A stretch of DNA of 64,000 nucleotides, taken from the NCBI GenBank assembly GCA_031769625.1, contig JAUIMM010000719.1, positions 1,345,001 to 1,409,000 of the forward strand, in the 5' to 3' direction. The position numbers were made by a program, and so were the translations under genes. The stretch comes from Taudactylus pleione. Taxonomy: Eukaryota; Chordata; Amphibia; Anura; Myobatrachidae. Positions within the stretch are counted from its first letter, which is position 1, and every line of letters begins with the position of its first letter. The notes beneath the pieces are model-generated. The model was not told the origin of the DNA. It saw only the letters and a program-made list of their open reading frames with translations, and did not search any database. Shown here one piece after another: positions 12,031-24,459 of this stretch.

Positions 12031-12457
12031 ACTATCCACAGATTTAATAAAATTTGGAGAGCTAACTGCCTAATCAGTAAGTCCATAGGTCACATGATAC
12101 TCTCCCATACCTTCGCAGCCTGGTTAGCCAACCAAGGCTGCCCCCCAGTACGGCCAATCCGCCAATATGTATATCAAAGTGGAGTGACCTATTAATCACT
12201 CACTGACCCCCCCAGCTGCAGCTCTTTCCCACCAACACCAAGAAAAAACAAACAAACAAACAAAAAAAAGCGACCCAAAAATTGCCAAAAACCAAAATCT
12301 GAAAAGAGTCAGATTCTAGCTGAAACAGACCTGATAAGAGTGTAACCCTACCCCTAAGCTAGCCCTAAAACTCTACCATTGGGTTGTTACAAAAACTAAC
12401 TAACCCCCACTAACCATGCAGCTCAATGTACTGCTGTCCTAATAGCCTAGGAGTTTA
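12031..12457. other. Intergenic, nothing recognised
   Basis: No gene-like feature. A short (CAAA)n run occurs at about 12245-12268. Confidence 0.5.
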
Positions 12458-12462
12458 ATGTC

Positions 12463-12528
<66 letters not shown>

Positions 12529-13860
12529 CCTTTATTTATATGGTGCCACAAGTGTTCCACAGCACATCACAAATTACATAAACAAATGTGCAAACAAGAA
12601 AACAGTGACTTACAGTACAAAACAATTCAGAACAAGGACATAGTTTATAAACATTACTGTAATAGCTATCATGACACTGACAAAAGCAGCAGGACATTGG
12701 CAACCAAGTGTTAGGTGCCCTTCTGGGGAGTGTGGAGTAGATGATCTTATGAGTAAGACAAGCAGAAGCACATGAGGGAAGAGGGCCCTGCTCGTTAGAG
12801 CTTACATTCTAAAGGGGAGAGACAGACAAACTCTGGTAGACAGTGAGAAAGAAGCATGGAGCAGCAAGTTAGGATGAGAGCTGGAAGGCTTTGATGATGT
12901 AGTGGGTCTTGAGAGCCCGTTTGAAGATTTTTAGAGAGGTGGAGAGTCTGAAAGGGAGAGAGTTCCAGAGGTGGGGCGCAGCATTGGCAAAATCTAGGAG
13001 GCGTGAGTGGGTGGAAGTATTCAGTTGGCAAGAGAAGCGGAATGCATTTCTTGAGCAAAGTGGGCAGACAGGAGTGTGAAGTGAGAGGAGTTCAGAAATG
13101 TAAATGGGAGAGGAATGGGTGAGGGCTTTGTAAGTGAGCATAAGAACCTTGAATTGGATTCTGAAGGGGAAGGGGAGCCAGTGTGGGGCTTGTAGGAGAG
13201 GGGAGGCAGATGTTGAACGTTTGGAGAGGAAGATGAGCCGAGCAGCAGCATTGAGGACAGATTGGAGAGGAGAGAGGTGGGATTCAGGGAAACCAGATAA
13301 GAGGAGGTTACAATAGTACAATCTGGAGATGACCAGTGAGTGGATGAGGGTCTTTTTTGCCTCCAGTATGATAAAGGGCCTGATACTAGAAACATTATTG
13401 AGATGTCAGCGACAGGACTGTGAGAGGTACTGAATGTGTTATTTCAAAGACAGGGAGGAGTCAAGGATAACTCCAAGTTACCGCACTTGGGGGCTAGAGT
13501 AGATACTGTAGTTGTGCCATTAATAAATAACGAAATTATGGGAAGTGAGATTGTGCGGGAGGGTGGGAAGATGATCAGCTCAGTCTTAGACATGCTAAGT
13601 TTAAGAAAGCACTAGGACATCCAGGAGGAGATAGCAGTGAGGCAGTTGGAGATACGAGTGAGGAAAGAGGGGGAAAGGTCAGGGGAGGAAGGTTAGATCT
13701 GAGTATCACCAGCATAGAGATCGAAGGACCCCAACACCACCGCCATGGCAACCCCCGGGGCAGTGGGTGTGAGAGAATGTGAGGTTCCCAGAGGAGATAG
13801 CAGCAGAAGAGGTGTCCATCCTCCATACATGTATGCCTTCCATCTTCATTAATGAACAAC
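12458..13860 (-). mobile_element. L2/CR1-type LINE, 3' part with RT remnants
   Basis: On the minus strand the C-terminal part of a non-LTR reverse transcriptase ORF is readable at 13321-12869. It includes YCNLLLSG, LQSVLNAAARLIF, HWLPFPFRIQFKVLMLTYKAL and AAPHLWNSLP, all hallmarks of the L2/CR1 group. Further upstream (13700-13570) the catalytic region reads LYAGDTQ where YADDT is expected, and the frame is broken there. The 3' UTR (12540-12860) ends in an (AAT)n tail, seen as ATT repeats at 12463-12528, as usual for LINEs of this type. Dead copy. Related 3' ends occur at 46745-47040 and 62155-62560. Confidence 0.85.
12463..12528. repeat. (ATT)n microsatellite, LINE tail
   Basis: About 22 uninterrupted ATT units. 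Its position at the 3' end of the minus-strand LINE indicates an expanded LINE tail. Confidence 0.95.
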
Positions 13861-14261
13861 TAATAGCCTAAATGTAAAAGCCTTTTAAAAAATAAAATAT
13901 ATTACCTACACACTTCTCCAACCATCAAATCAGAAATCACAGCTGTCAGGCTAATACAAGTGATTCAAGTCAGAGTAACAGCAGAGTAACAGGATATTAC
14001 AAGAAACTGTGTAATTAAATATTTTTATTTATCAAATAAACTAAGCAGCAGAGCTGCGGTACAAACACATGGCAGTTTAAATGAATATAGGACATCTATA
14101 AAACATAATGGCACTACACTGGCAGACAGGATGGTAGTTTAATAAACTTTATGAACCTATAGAATGTTTTCATTAATCAAGAAATAATAACCTAAAAGTA
14201 AAAGCCTAGTAGAAAATATAATATTTTACCAACACACTTCTCTGACGTACCTAGTTTAGAT
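13861..14261. repeat. Direct repeat flanking hAT-related relic
   Basis: Two similar stretches at about 13858-13925 and 14183-14250 both carry TAAAAGCC, AATATA and ACACACTTCTC. Between them lies a fragment (14035-14170, CACATGGCAGTTTAAATG) similar to 10555-10675. The spacing is about 325 bp. Non-coding. Confidence 0.5.
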
Positions 14262-16195
14262 TAGGGGTGTGCATCGGCCAATTTTCGTGTTTTGGTTTTG
14301 GATCTGGATCTTTCTTCATGTTTTGGATCTGGATTGGTTTTGCAAAAACTACCCTTCCGTGTTTTGGGTTCTGGGTTTTGTGTTTTTGGATCTGTATTTT
14401 TTTGGAAAAAAGCATAAAAACAGCTAAAATCACAGAATTTGGGATTTTTTTGTTCCTTCGCTATTATTAACCTCAATAACATTAATTTCCACTCATTTCC
14501 TGTCTATTCTGGACACCTCACAATATTGTTTTTAGGCCAAAAGGTTGCACCGAGGTAGCTGGATGACTATGCTAAGCGACACAAGTGGGCGGCACAAACA
14601 CGTGGCCCATCTAGGAGTGGCACTGCAGTGGCAGACAGGATGGCAGTTGGAAAAACTAGGCCCCAAAGAGTATATACTGCAAATAAATAAAAGAGGTGCA
14701 AGATGGAATTGTCCTTGGGCCCTCCCACCCACCCTTATGTTGTATAAACAGGACATGCACACTTTAACAAACCAATCATTTCAGCGCCAGGGTCTGCCAC
14801 ACGACTGTGGCTGAAATGATTGGTTCGTTTGGGCCCCCACAAAACAAACTGGCAATTAGTCTGTCCCTGCTCAAACTGGCTTTACAGAGGCAAGATGTCA
14901 TCCTCATCCGCCTCATCCACAGATTCCTCACCCTCTTCAGTGTTGTGTACATCCTCATCCTCACAGAGTATTAATTTGTCCCTGCTGGAATCCACCACCA
15001 CAGGTCTCTCTGTACTTTCTGGAGACTGGTCTCCCTGGAAGAGTTGATAATTCATTTTGATGAACATCCTCTTCTCCACATTTTGTGGAAGCAACCTCCT
15101 ATGCCTTCCGCTGACCAGGTTCCCGGCTGCACTAAAAACTCTTTCGGAGTACACACTGGAGGGGGGGCAACTCAGGTAAAATAGAACCAGTTTGCACAGG
15201 GGCCTCCTAATTGCCTCTTTTTTTCTGCCAGTACTGGTACTGACTGTCTGACATGCCTACTTGGATGCAGTCACCGATGTAATCCTAAACTATTCTGTCA
15301 ATGGTGACAGTATCATATACAGTGACCTTAGACATGTCAGAAATTGTTGGCAGGTCCTTCAGTCCAGAACAGATGTCTAAACTTGTTCCTGTTTGCCCTG
15401 CATCAGCGGGTTGCTTAGGATATCCAAGTTGTTTCCTTGCAGCCCATTTGCATGAGAAAATGAAGAAGGAGCTGTTGACGTGTCATGTTCCGCTTCAGCT
15501 GACAGAGTTTTCAGAAAGAGAGACACCATGTAGGCTTTAAACTTAGGATCGAGCATGGTGGCCAAAACGTAGTGGTCTGATTTCAACAGATTGACCACCC
15601 TTGAATCCTGGCAAAGCGAATGAAGGGCTTCATCCACAAGTCCCACATACCGAGCAGAATCACTCATATTAGCTCCTCCTTCACTTTCTCCAGCTGCTTC
15701 TGCAAAAGCCTGATGAGGGGAATGACCTGACTCAAACTGGGATTGTCTAAACTGACTTCACGTGTGGCAAGTTCGAAGGCCTGGAGAACCTTGTACAAGA
15801 CAAAAATCATTCTCCGCTGTGCTTGAGTCAGGTGCATACCCCCTCCTTTGCCTATGTCATAGGTGGATGTATAGGCTTGAATGGCCTTTTGCTGCTCCTC
15901 CATCCTCTAAAACATATCGAGGGTTGAGTTCCACCGCATCACAACCTCTTGCTTCAGGTGATGGCAGGCCAGGTTCAAGAGTGTTTGCTGGCGCTCCAGT
16001 CTTCGACACGCAGTGACTGAATGGCGAAAGTGGCCAGAAATTTTTGGGGACACCCAAAGAGTCTCCTGCATGCCCCTGTCATTTTTCAGAAAATTCTGTA
16101 CCACCAAATTTATTGTGTGAGCAAAACATGGGACGTGCTGGAATTTGCCCAGATGTAATGGCAATGTTGGTGGCGTTGTCAGATATACAAAATAA
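14262..16195 (-). mobile_element. hAT transposon relic, 3' two-thirds with broken transposase
   Basis: The element ends at TAGGGGTGTGCATCGG, a TAGGG-type hAT terminus that also closes the copy at 45777. Transposase pieces run on the minus strand from 16195 to 14882. First come DNATN-like and FAHTINLVVQNFL segments with RWNSTLDMF (16164-15907), then a helical block (15903-15664), then SDSARYVGLVDEALHSL and YVLATMLDPKFK (15667-15377). The last piece is the hATC dimerisation motif SERVFSAAGNLV (15154-14882). Defects seen: an in-frame stop after DMF near 15907, a frameshift near 15665, and further breaks at 15160-15370. The N-terminal BED finger and the first catalytic acidic residue are absent. 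Not functional. Confidence 0.88.
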
Positions 16196-16299
16196 AAAGA
16201 GGTAAATCAACACATGGTTCACCTCTTAGGGAGCACTTAAGTGTTAGACTTCAAGATCAGATATATCCTCCAAATTTTTGTCCTCCATTTATGTGATAT
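16196..16299. other. Junction past the truncated hAT
   Basis: Transposase similarity stops near 16195; no feature assigned. Confidence 0.4.
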
Positions 16300-16612
16300 T
16301 GATACACACGGCTAAGGCGCACACAAACACAGAAAAATATATATTTTATATTTTTTGGGGGGCACTTTGGGGGTTACACCACCCTTCAACAGACCAGCCG
16401 GCCCTTGACTTATGACAGATGCGCACCCTTGGTGCTGCTACTTGTTGATGCACGTGCGGCTAAGGGGCACTCAAGTCACAAACATAGAAAAATCATTTTT
16501 TTTCTTTTTTTGGGGCACTTTTGGGGTTAAACCACTCTTTAACAGATGAGCCAGCCGGCCCTTGACTTATGACACAGGCACTCGCTTGGCGCTGCTACTT
16601 TGTTGATGCACA
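16300..16612. repeat. Two-copy ~156-bp tandem duplication
   Basis: CGGCTAAGG, GGGGCACTTT, CCAGCCGGCCCTTGACTT and GCTGCTACTT-GTTGATGCAC occur once in 16306-16455 and again in 16458-16612. The copies are about 85% alike by eye. Confidence 0.75.
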
Positions 16613-16629
16613 TGCTGATGGTACAGCAA

Positions 16630-16905
16630 AGAGACACACAGTATGGGGTCCCCCTGCCATAACAGCAGCCAGTACCAAACTGGTCAGCCCAGGGCTCGAA
16701 TTCCATAGAAACTGGATAAACTGAAATAAATTGGATTCCTCCCTCCTGAGCAACTACTGTACAGCATATCTGGTGGTTGTGGATGCATGGTTAATGATAT
16801 TACTGAAAGAGTGAATATTGTTCTTTTCAGGTGGAATACAGTTCACACCTGCCGAAGCATGCCTGCACTTGTAGAACAACAAGTGCCAGCATGAACAAAT
16901 ATTAT
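16630..16905 (+). repeat. Left inverted arm of unidentified element
   Basis: Its reverse complement resembles 18250-18450 in order. Shared pieces are the region around GGCACTTGTTGTTC, then GGAATTC near CCAAC/GAGCC, then GGGCTGACCAGTTTGG, then CTGG with TGATGGCA/TTATGGCA. Divergence suggests an old insertion. Confidence 0.55.
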
Positions 16906-18249
16906 CGGCCCTTACAATATAAAAATAAACAGTTGCACGCCAACTGTATTTTATAGAAAAAAGAACCTACTTACCCTGCCCTTGGTAAAATAAATACAAA
17001 TGCAAACTAGCCCAGCCAGACATGCACTGTACCTATGTATAGTACCTCTGTATGACCAGTTACCACAGTCATTGCCATAGCAACCATTCTTATGCTCTCA
17101 GCCAATCAGAGCTTCCCCATTTAGTTCAACAGGAGTGACCATAAGTGACCAGTGATTCGGGTTAGGGACTGTACATCGGTACAGGGCATGTCCGGCTGGG
17201 CTCATTTGCATTTTTAATTTTACCAAGACCATTGGATGCCTACATGGAACAAAGAGGAGACCACTCATGGGTTTTCTAAGTGTGTTAATTGTTTTTATTT
17301 TAAATCTTTTTAATAAAATACTATTACAGTTAGTGTGCAAGTCCTGTGTTTATTTTGATATTTTCTTTACAGGTGGTGATAACGCTGATAGTTCTGTATT
17401 ACTTACAAACCTTGCTTGTAACAAAGAGTACCGAAATAATTCCACACAAATACAGATTGTAAATAAATGACAATGCTTATACTTAAAGACACCTTAATCA
17501 TACATATATTTTGCCAGTGCAGAGTTACAACAAAAAAACAGGGTAGGGTCATGGTAAAAAAACATAGGTTATATCAACAGCAGTAGGGAATACTTCTAAA
17601 ATAAATTTGTGACACCCAGTACAGAATAACAGGGTAGCAGCCAGTCACTACCTCATACATATGTAACGGCACCCCCTAACCCTTGTTCTGTGCTCTTTCT
17701 CCTCTGTTCTCCATCTGCTCCACCCTCACTCTTTTTCTGCTCATATTTATATCTTTTTTTTGTTTATACCTCCAATTAGTCCAATTAATCTAATTAATAT
17801 TTGTACGTACTAGGCCCTCATTGGCTATCTATGCCTTAGACATAATAATGACATAATTCTGTGTTGTCTTTTTGTTCACATGTAAAAATCTGACATGGTT
17901 GCCCATTTAGCCTTTATTTCTGCTTATTGCAGTTACATGCTATCTCAGATACCTCACTGTGTATATAACATCTGTCACCTGCTACTGTCAGCTGTTCTGT
18001 ATGTGTTAAAACTTATACATTTTAAACCTATATTTCTTATTGCTAAAACAATGTATATAGCAGTTAACCTATACATATCTCCACAGTTAATCACACCTGC
18101 AGAGAAATAAAACACTACTCTCTCTATATATTCTCAATCATTTCTATATGCTCTAAACTGCAGTGCAGGAAAATAAAGTTACATAAGGATGCACATGTAT
18201 TTGAGTTTCTGAATGAACATGTATGTCCACATCTTCCTGTTTTATCAGT
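16906..18249. other. Interior between inverted arms, no gene seen
   Basis: AT-rich interior with only short frames (maximum about 80 codons) and no recognisable protein. Could be the body of a non-autonomous DNA element or an old insertion scar. Confidence 0.4.
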
Positions 18250-18450
18250 ACTCTAAAAGTACTTGTGGGCCCTTAATGTCTGGGTATTCTGGCACTTGTT
18301 GTTCCACAAGTACCAGAATGCTGGGCAGGCCTCCTGGGACCTGTAGTTGCTTGGGAGGGGTGACCCTACTTTCTGAGGAATTCCAACCTTGGGCTGACCA
18401 GTTTGGGGCTGGTTAATGTGATGGCAAAGTGACCCAATGCTATGCCTACC
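18250..18450 (-). repeat. Right inverted arm of unidentified element
   Basis: Partner of the arm at 16630-16905. A second GGTTTAGCCTGG-GGGGGAACCCC stretch follows at 18465-18520, suggesting the arm unit is itself repeated. Confidence 0.55.
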
Positions 18451-18639
18451 TGCTACCTAACTGGTTTAGCCTGGTGTTGGTTAATGGAGAATAGGGGGAA
18501 CCCCAGGCTGTTTTTGCAATGCCAGAGCAGGCTGAGAGTTCAGGACTCATTATTGATTTTGGGGGAGCACCCGACAATTCTGTTTTTTTGCACATAATCA
18601 GCTTGCACAGATCATACTGATCTGTGCTGGGCTTTTGGC

Positions 18640-18880
18640 CCGCCCATGAAGTCAAAGCTGCTTCAGGATGGAATACGGAAGTTGGAAGTAGACAGGGAGA
18701 TACTTATATGCAATCCAAAAGATGTAAGATTTGACATTGCTGGGATTATGACGTTTTGCCTCGATTTGAGACCGGGTTTTGACTGGGGCAAAAGAGACGT
18801 GCCTCAGTTCGACTCTGAACTCTCAAGTTTGGGTGAGTTTGATTTCAGAAAAAGTGAACCACTCATCTCTAATTTAAATA
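18640..18880. mobile_element. Fragment sharing an end with the element at 22540-23194
   Basis: GACGTTTTGCCTCGATTTGA, GACTCTGAACTCT-AAGTTTGGGTGAGTT and CCACTCATCTCTA parallel the right end of the element at 23070-23194 (GACATTTTGCCTCGTTTTCA, AAGTTCGGGTGGGTT, CCACTCATCCCTA). The 91-codon frame across it is accidental. Confidence 0.55.
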
Positions 18881-19119
18881 AGCTCCAACATTTGGATAAT
18901 GACTCTTTAGGAGAGCTCTGAAGCCTTTTCATTATAGCATAAGTTTTGTGTTGTATGGAACCCCTGGAGATGGAGAGGGAGGGGGTTGCCTTGTGTTTTC
19001 AGAGTGCAAATACCAATGTAATAAACACATTCAAATGTTTGATAATGACAAATGAAATAAAGACCATTCTGATATCCCCTAGGTCTCATTTCTAATTCTC
19101 AGCAATTAAGACTGATAGC

Positions 19120-20340
19120 TGCTCATAAACTCTCTATCAGCCGATGCATCCACACTCCACCCATCCAAATATTTTTCTAAAATAAAGACATGCACAACTG
19201 AATTGGAGTGAAATGGGGTCAGCTTTTATTGAAAGGGATTTTATCTAAATTGATAAATTTAAACTAGGGTGTGGTGACAAGGGAATGAATGGCATAGCTT
19301 AAGCATATCTAAATAAATAAATAAACAATGAGAATGACTTGGGCCATCTGTCCCTCGAAGCAGGATGAGAGCAACTGCCAACATCCTTGTCAATCAACTG
19401 GATCAGTGATGTCCTTGTTCTAAAAACTGTTGTCCACACCTATCCTCCTCCATGGTATGGGCCGCACCCCAGGGAATATACAGTAAGAGCAAAACCTTAA
19501 CTGAACAATGCTGTTCAAACACATAGAAGCTGGCACAACAACAACATTTAGGGTGGGAGGGTGGACATCTTCAAAAAGGTACAGAGAGAAAAAAATCCTC
19601 TTCCTACCCTGAAACCTCTACAACTGCTCCCCCACTGTTATAAAACCACCAGCTATTGGTCCCTATCAAATCAAAGTCTCTCCCAAAAAAACTTACCCCT
19701 GCTTATCTGAGAGGGGAGCAAATGCACAAGCCTGGAGGTTTATAACACTACTGACATATAAAATGTCCTCCGTGTTCTTAAACACTCTATCGGCCAATGA
19801 ATCCACACTCCACCCATCCAAATACTTATCTAAAATAAAGACATGTACAACTGAATTGGAGTGAAGAGAGGTCAGCTTTTTTTGAAAGGGACTTTATCTA
19901 AATTAATAAATTAACACCAGGGTATGGTGGTGAGGGAAAGAACGGCCTAGCTTAAGCATATATAAATAAATAAACAATAAACAATGAGAATGAGTTGGGA
20001 AATTTGCCTCTCAAACAAGGATGAGACCAATTGCCAACATCCTTGTAAATCAACTTTGAAAGGGTGAGCGGGCCATCTGCCCCAGCCCCTTTTGAGGGTC
20101 CACATATTAAACCAAGGTAGCCAAGTACCACCGTAGCCATCAACTTGAGGCATCAACCCACCAACAGAGAAGGCAAAGGACCCACCTGGACCAGTGATGT
20201 CCTTGTAAGAAAAACTGTTGTCCACGCCTATCCTCCTCCATGGCATGAGCCGCACCACAGGGAATCTAACAGCAAACCCTTAACTGAACAGCACCATTCT
20301 GAAACTGGCCAACGCAAGGTTCCCTATGAATAAACATGCT
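19120..20340. repeat. Direct duplication of a ~480-bp unit
   Basis: The block from CTCTATCAGCC, CCACACTCCACCCATCCAAA and ATAAAGACATGCACAACTG through CTTAAGCATAT and GCCAACATCCTTGT at 19130-19400 recurs at 19785-20050. It continues with TCCTCCATGG/GGGAAT at 19440-19480 and 20230-20265. Offset is about 655 bp. The middle part (19580-19750) is also present at 25625-25801 plus 26165-26195. It probably belongs to the retroelement whose coding remnant follows at 20950-21850, but I cannot name it. Confidence 0.65.
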
Positions 20341-20949
20341 ATCCAGACGAGACCCTGTTGAAAAACCATAAATTCAATTAACGATAATTTTAAATAAGGA
20401 CCATGGAACCTGGCCAAACAACAAAAACCTCAGCAGAAGCATTCTAATTAACAAATTAAAACTAGTGGGGCCAGAAAGGGCTTAAATTGGTGGGTGAAAT
20501 GCCAACTTCACTTGAGGCAAAACACAAAACGTCCTCCAGCTGGCAGTAGCCGTGATTAACAGCTGGTGATAAAACTAAATTTCTCAAGTCCCCCACACAA
20601 AGGGTGGTGAGAAGAATGTCCCCAATTTAGGATTATTTGCCAGACCAAAATCTGATGTATCTCTTGTACACACCAGACTTCCATCAATACTACACCACGC
20701 ATCCAACAGGGACACGTGACAAGAAAAAGGAATTAATCATGTCAGGCTCACCCCGCATGTGTAGAAAATAAGAAATCCCTGCTAATAGTTTAATGACGTA
20801 TGCTCTGGATTACCTGATGCAAACAAAAGACAAAAATCAAAGATTTCAAAATCTTACCTCTGTTGCCGCTATACAACAGGAATGTACTCCACTGTTCCCA
20901 AGCATAAAGGTTCACGAGGTGGGCAGCAGGTGCCAAGGACCATTGGGCT
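20341..20949. other. Probable retroelement non-coding or decayed region
   Basis: No intact frame. It lies between the duplicated block and the DIRS-like remnant and is probably part of the same decayed element. Confidence 0.35.
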
Positions 20950-21850
20950 AGTCCCTCCATGTCAGCTTGATCACCTGCCATACGTAAGACGGGTACAATT
21001 CATGAACCACATCAGCACTAGGCGTCAACTGCCTAAACCTCCCCAATTCAAAATGCAAGAGACCGTCTACAATGCCATTATCCATGCGTAGAAGGTGCTC
21101 GGCCCTCAGCACAATATTATTTTGAAGGCATTGTAACACCATTTGTGCTAGCAAATAAATGGCATACAAGCATGTTGATTTTTGTCTCTTAATGGCTTGC
21201 ACCACCCCCAGGTTGTCACATCAGAAGATCACAGCATGGTTCCTCAGCAACCCACTCCACTACCCCAATGCTACCATGATAGAAAACAAATCAAGCAATA
21301 TTAGATTCTTCATCAGGCCCTCAGCAACCTAGGCCACGGCAGCGCACACCATTTACTATTGAAACATGCACCAAAACCGGAGGACCCAGCTATGGCGGTG
21401 TACAACTGCAGAACTGGGCTGGAAACAAGCGGAGCAATCCAAATCCTGACCCCATTAAACTGTGCAAGAACGCCTTCCAAACCAAAAGGTCCTACCAGAT
21501 TTCCCTGGATAAATAAATAAAGTGATGCCCGTTACATGTCTGCCATAGTTCTCTCCAGCTTCCGACAGACCACCTTATACATGGGAATCACCCTACAAGC
21601 AAAGTTAAACAAACCCAAAAGTGATTGAGTCTGTTTATGGGCCATTTTCCCATTTGCCAGAGCTAACAACACCCCATCCTGCAAGCAAACCCGTCAGAGG
21701 ATAACCTTGTCCATTGGCCAGGCGGTAGGAGATACCAATAACCGCTACACCTCTTCAGGATATACTGGTGGATTATACGTACTCTTCAAATTAGCGTGAA
21801 GTCCATGTTTCCTAAATAACATTATACTGTTTACATCTTTGGAAATCATT
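20950..21850 (-). mobile_element. DIRS-like retroelement remnant (RT/RNase H C-terminus)
   Basis: On the minus strand 21205-20948 reads a segment whose layout fits the C-terminal end of a DIRS-type RT/RNase H: helix, then EHLLRMDNGIVDGLLHFE, then GRFRQLTPSADVVHELYP. In this family the region usually reads like a NxxADALSRF box followed by FRxLxPxAD. Here the DALSRF box is degraded to DGLLHF. Upstream sequence to about 21850 is collinear but full of stops. No tyrosine recombinase was identified. Assignment is from motif memory and is moderate. Confidence 0.5.
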
Positions 21851-22539
21851 TCAGCGTTACCCCTTGTTTAAAACCCGGAGGTAGAATCAAGGGGATATTA
21901 GGACTCTCACAGGTGGACTTTGATTGGGTGAGAACTGTCAGATCAAGATTGGTCACATTATATATGAAATATACAATTTTTTATATATATTTTTTATGTT
22001 TTTTGCTTCCTTTAGTAAACTTGCCAGTTATGCAGGTTTTTATTAGGAACTAAGAAGTTCCATGGTAATGCATGATAGTCTGTACAGACTTTTATAATAT
22101 TAAGGTGATTGTTATGTCATTTGTATACCACTATTGACATGCTTATTGTGTGTTTATTAAATATATGTTAGATTTATTTGGTGTCTTGAATTAATTTCTG
22201 CCAAGTTAAGTATTTATTTGTAATTACAAGTCAAATTAGCGCAACTCCATCAGTGTAATATTTATGTTTTTTTGTTTTAGTAGGGTAAAAGTTGATTTTT
22301 TTTTAGCCTGACTTTTTGGCTTGACTAAAGCCCTGGTACATCGGCCTTCATAGATGATGTTGATGGCCTTTAATCATCATCATGACTGCTGCCGGCAGCT
22401 ACGAGACTGGTATGTGGATCCTGCTCTCCGGTCATGTGACTGTCCTCTATACTCACTGCGGTCTTACAGCAGTGTCACCAAGCAATTATAGTGCAGCTAA
22501 GTTGGGGTTAATGCACACAACCACACACAGAATATTTTT
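21851..22539. other. AT-rich, nothing recognised
   Basis: No gene or clear repeat. T-rich runs occur near 21970-22010 and 22265-22310. The left end of the element at 22540-23194 may lie here but was not found. Confidence 0.4.
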
Positions 22540-23194
22540 TTTCACACTGGAGGTAAAGAGCACCCCTAAAAGAGGCAGCAGCCCCTTGACAGACAGCAGC
22601 ACAGCACCCCTGCGCACCTACGTTGCTGACAAGTGTGGCTAACATGCACACAATTTTTATTTATTTTTTCACAATGGGGGTGAAGAGCACCCTTATGGAC
22701 AGAGCACCCCCTGGACAACACAGCAGAACAGCCAGCCCCTATGGACTACAGCCAGCCAACCCCTATGGAGTGACTACAGCCAGCCAGCCCCTATGGACAA
22801 GACAACAGCCAGCTCCTATATATGGAAAACAGACAACCAGCCCCTATGGATGGACAGAACAACCTCAGTCACAACAACAGCAATCCAGCCCCTATATGGA
22901 CAACAGCCAGCCCCTATGGACAATAAGCAACTCAACTGTAGCCAGCCCTATGCACAGCAGCACAGCTCCCAGCTCTCTCCCTCTTCACTCTCCACAGCCG
23001 GACTGAAAAATGGTGACATACGCTGGACCTTTATAGAATCCAAAACCTGTGAGAATCCAATAGCGGGATGATGACATTTTGCCTCGTTTTCAGATCCGAA
23101 TCAGGTGGGAAAACCCGAGTCGACTGAGATCTGACTCGGATCCCCAAAGTTCGGGTGGGTTCAGTTCTCAGGGAACCAAACCCACTCATCCCTA
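22540..23194 (-). mobile_element. Non-autonomous hAT-like element with internal CCCCTATGGA repeats
   Basis: The right end reads CCCACTCATCCCTA, whose complement TAGGGATGAGTGGG is a TAGGG-type terminus. The interior (22640-22930) has about ten degenerate copies of a short unit around CAGCCCCTATGGACAA; two similar AAGAGCACCC units occur at 22555 and 22683. It interrupts sequence that seems continuous with 23200-24180. The 127-codon and 92-codon plus-strand frames are repeat-derived. Confidence 0.55.
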
Positions 23195-24180
23195 CTCCTG
23201 ACCTCCCTTGCCCGGTAGCACCACACACAGCCTGACAAAATTCCATCACATCACTGCAGGAAGAATGCACTGCAACTTAGGACCACGATATTAGCTACAT
23301 CTCCTGACACCCCAGGGTCATCTGAACAACATTATGCCCCATCGCTGTGCCACCACTGCCTGTTGCCCCCACAGCAACAGTAACTGATTGTATAATTGTC
23401 TATGCCAGCTGCAATGCCATACACATAGGTTTAAACATGCTGAAGTGGCCGAACACGCCCAGTGATTAAAAGAGGGACCAAGGCTGAAACAACTGACGTG
23501 CGTAATGCTGACACCGTCGAAACATCCAGACCCCTCACAGCTGATACTGTGGAATGAGACGCACCAGAAACTGCGTCCCTAGCTGTAAACCCCATACCAA
23601 CAGCAGAAGACTACCTAACCACCTCACCATATGATCTATCATCCCTGCCATGCTGGCTCCCCCTACACCCCCCAAAAGGGGTCCCTGGGTTCTCTATTTC
23701 AGCCCCAGAGAACTCACTATCCGAGAGTGAACTATAGGATGCCCCCTCAACCCCACTCCTTTCCAACAGTAACTCAAAATGGTCATGCCGTTGCACACTA
23801 CTGCATGCCCTAGCATTCAGGGAAACCGTACCCTGGCCACAAGGCCTACCTAACGGTCTCGGCCTCCTGCATCTGAGCAGGTCTACACAACAGGTGCAGT
23901 GGGCAGCCCGTGAACAATGGGCATTACCACCTGACCAGCTGCACTGGACCCACCGTAGAACCTGTGAGTCCCCGTATGGATGCCTAGTCATGTGGGCATC
24001 CACAGCCTATAGAAGGCCCTGCCTCATCCACGGCCCCCTCCATAACCGATCCACACAACACTGCTGGATGCCCAGTACTGCGGCCTCTATCACTACTATA
24101 TGCCGCAGTGCCTTCCTCTCCCATAGCGCCCATGTCCGTCTCAGTTAGGTAGCGGACAGGAAGGGCGGCCACGCACCATG
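23195..24180 (-). mobile_element. Possible gag-like remnant of the same retroelement
   Basis: Minus-strand frame 24003-23611 contains a Cys-rich stretch (CTCCVDLLRCRRPRP) followed by an acidic, Ser-rich part (SSLSDSEFSGAEIENP). It is preceded by an Ala/Gly-rich frame (24172-23984). Arrangement upstream of the DIRS-like RT on the same strand would fit a gag ORF, but I did not recognise a family. Unbroken for only 130 codons. Confidence 0.3.
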
Positions 24181-24459
24181 GCCGCTACATGCTGACAATC
24201 GCAAATGATAAGGAGAAAGAAAAGGGGAATGAATGTAGGAGGAAACTGGAGGTATAGAAAAAGGGGAACAGATAAGACAAAGAAAGCAAAAGAGAAAAGG
24301 AAGACAATAGAAAACAATTTATACTAAACAATTTATCAGCACAGGTCGAATGCTTCCACAGACCAGCATACACAAATCTTGAAAAAGATGTATACATGCA
24401 TTGATTAAAGTGGCAAGTGAGAAGTCCATTATTGATGCACTGTACAGATTCTGTTATTC
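24181..24459. other. Purine-rich spacer, nothing recognised
   Basis: Purine-rich plus strand (AAGGAGAAAGAAAAGGGG and similar) without gene-like features. Confidence 0.4.

Noticed and set aside
18646..18921. 91-codon plus-strand frame
   Set aside because: It lies in a sequence shared with the end of a non-autonomous element at 23070-23194.
22623..23071. 127- and 92-codon frames rich in Pro, Gln, Ser and Tyr
   Set aside because: They read through the CCCCTATGGA repeats of a non-autonomous element in two frames, as expected for low-complexity DNA.
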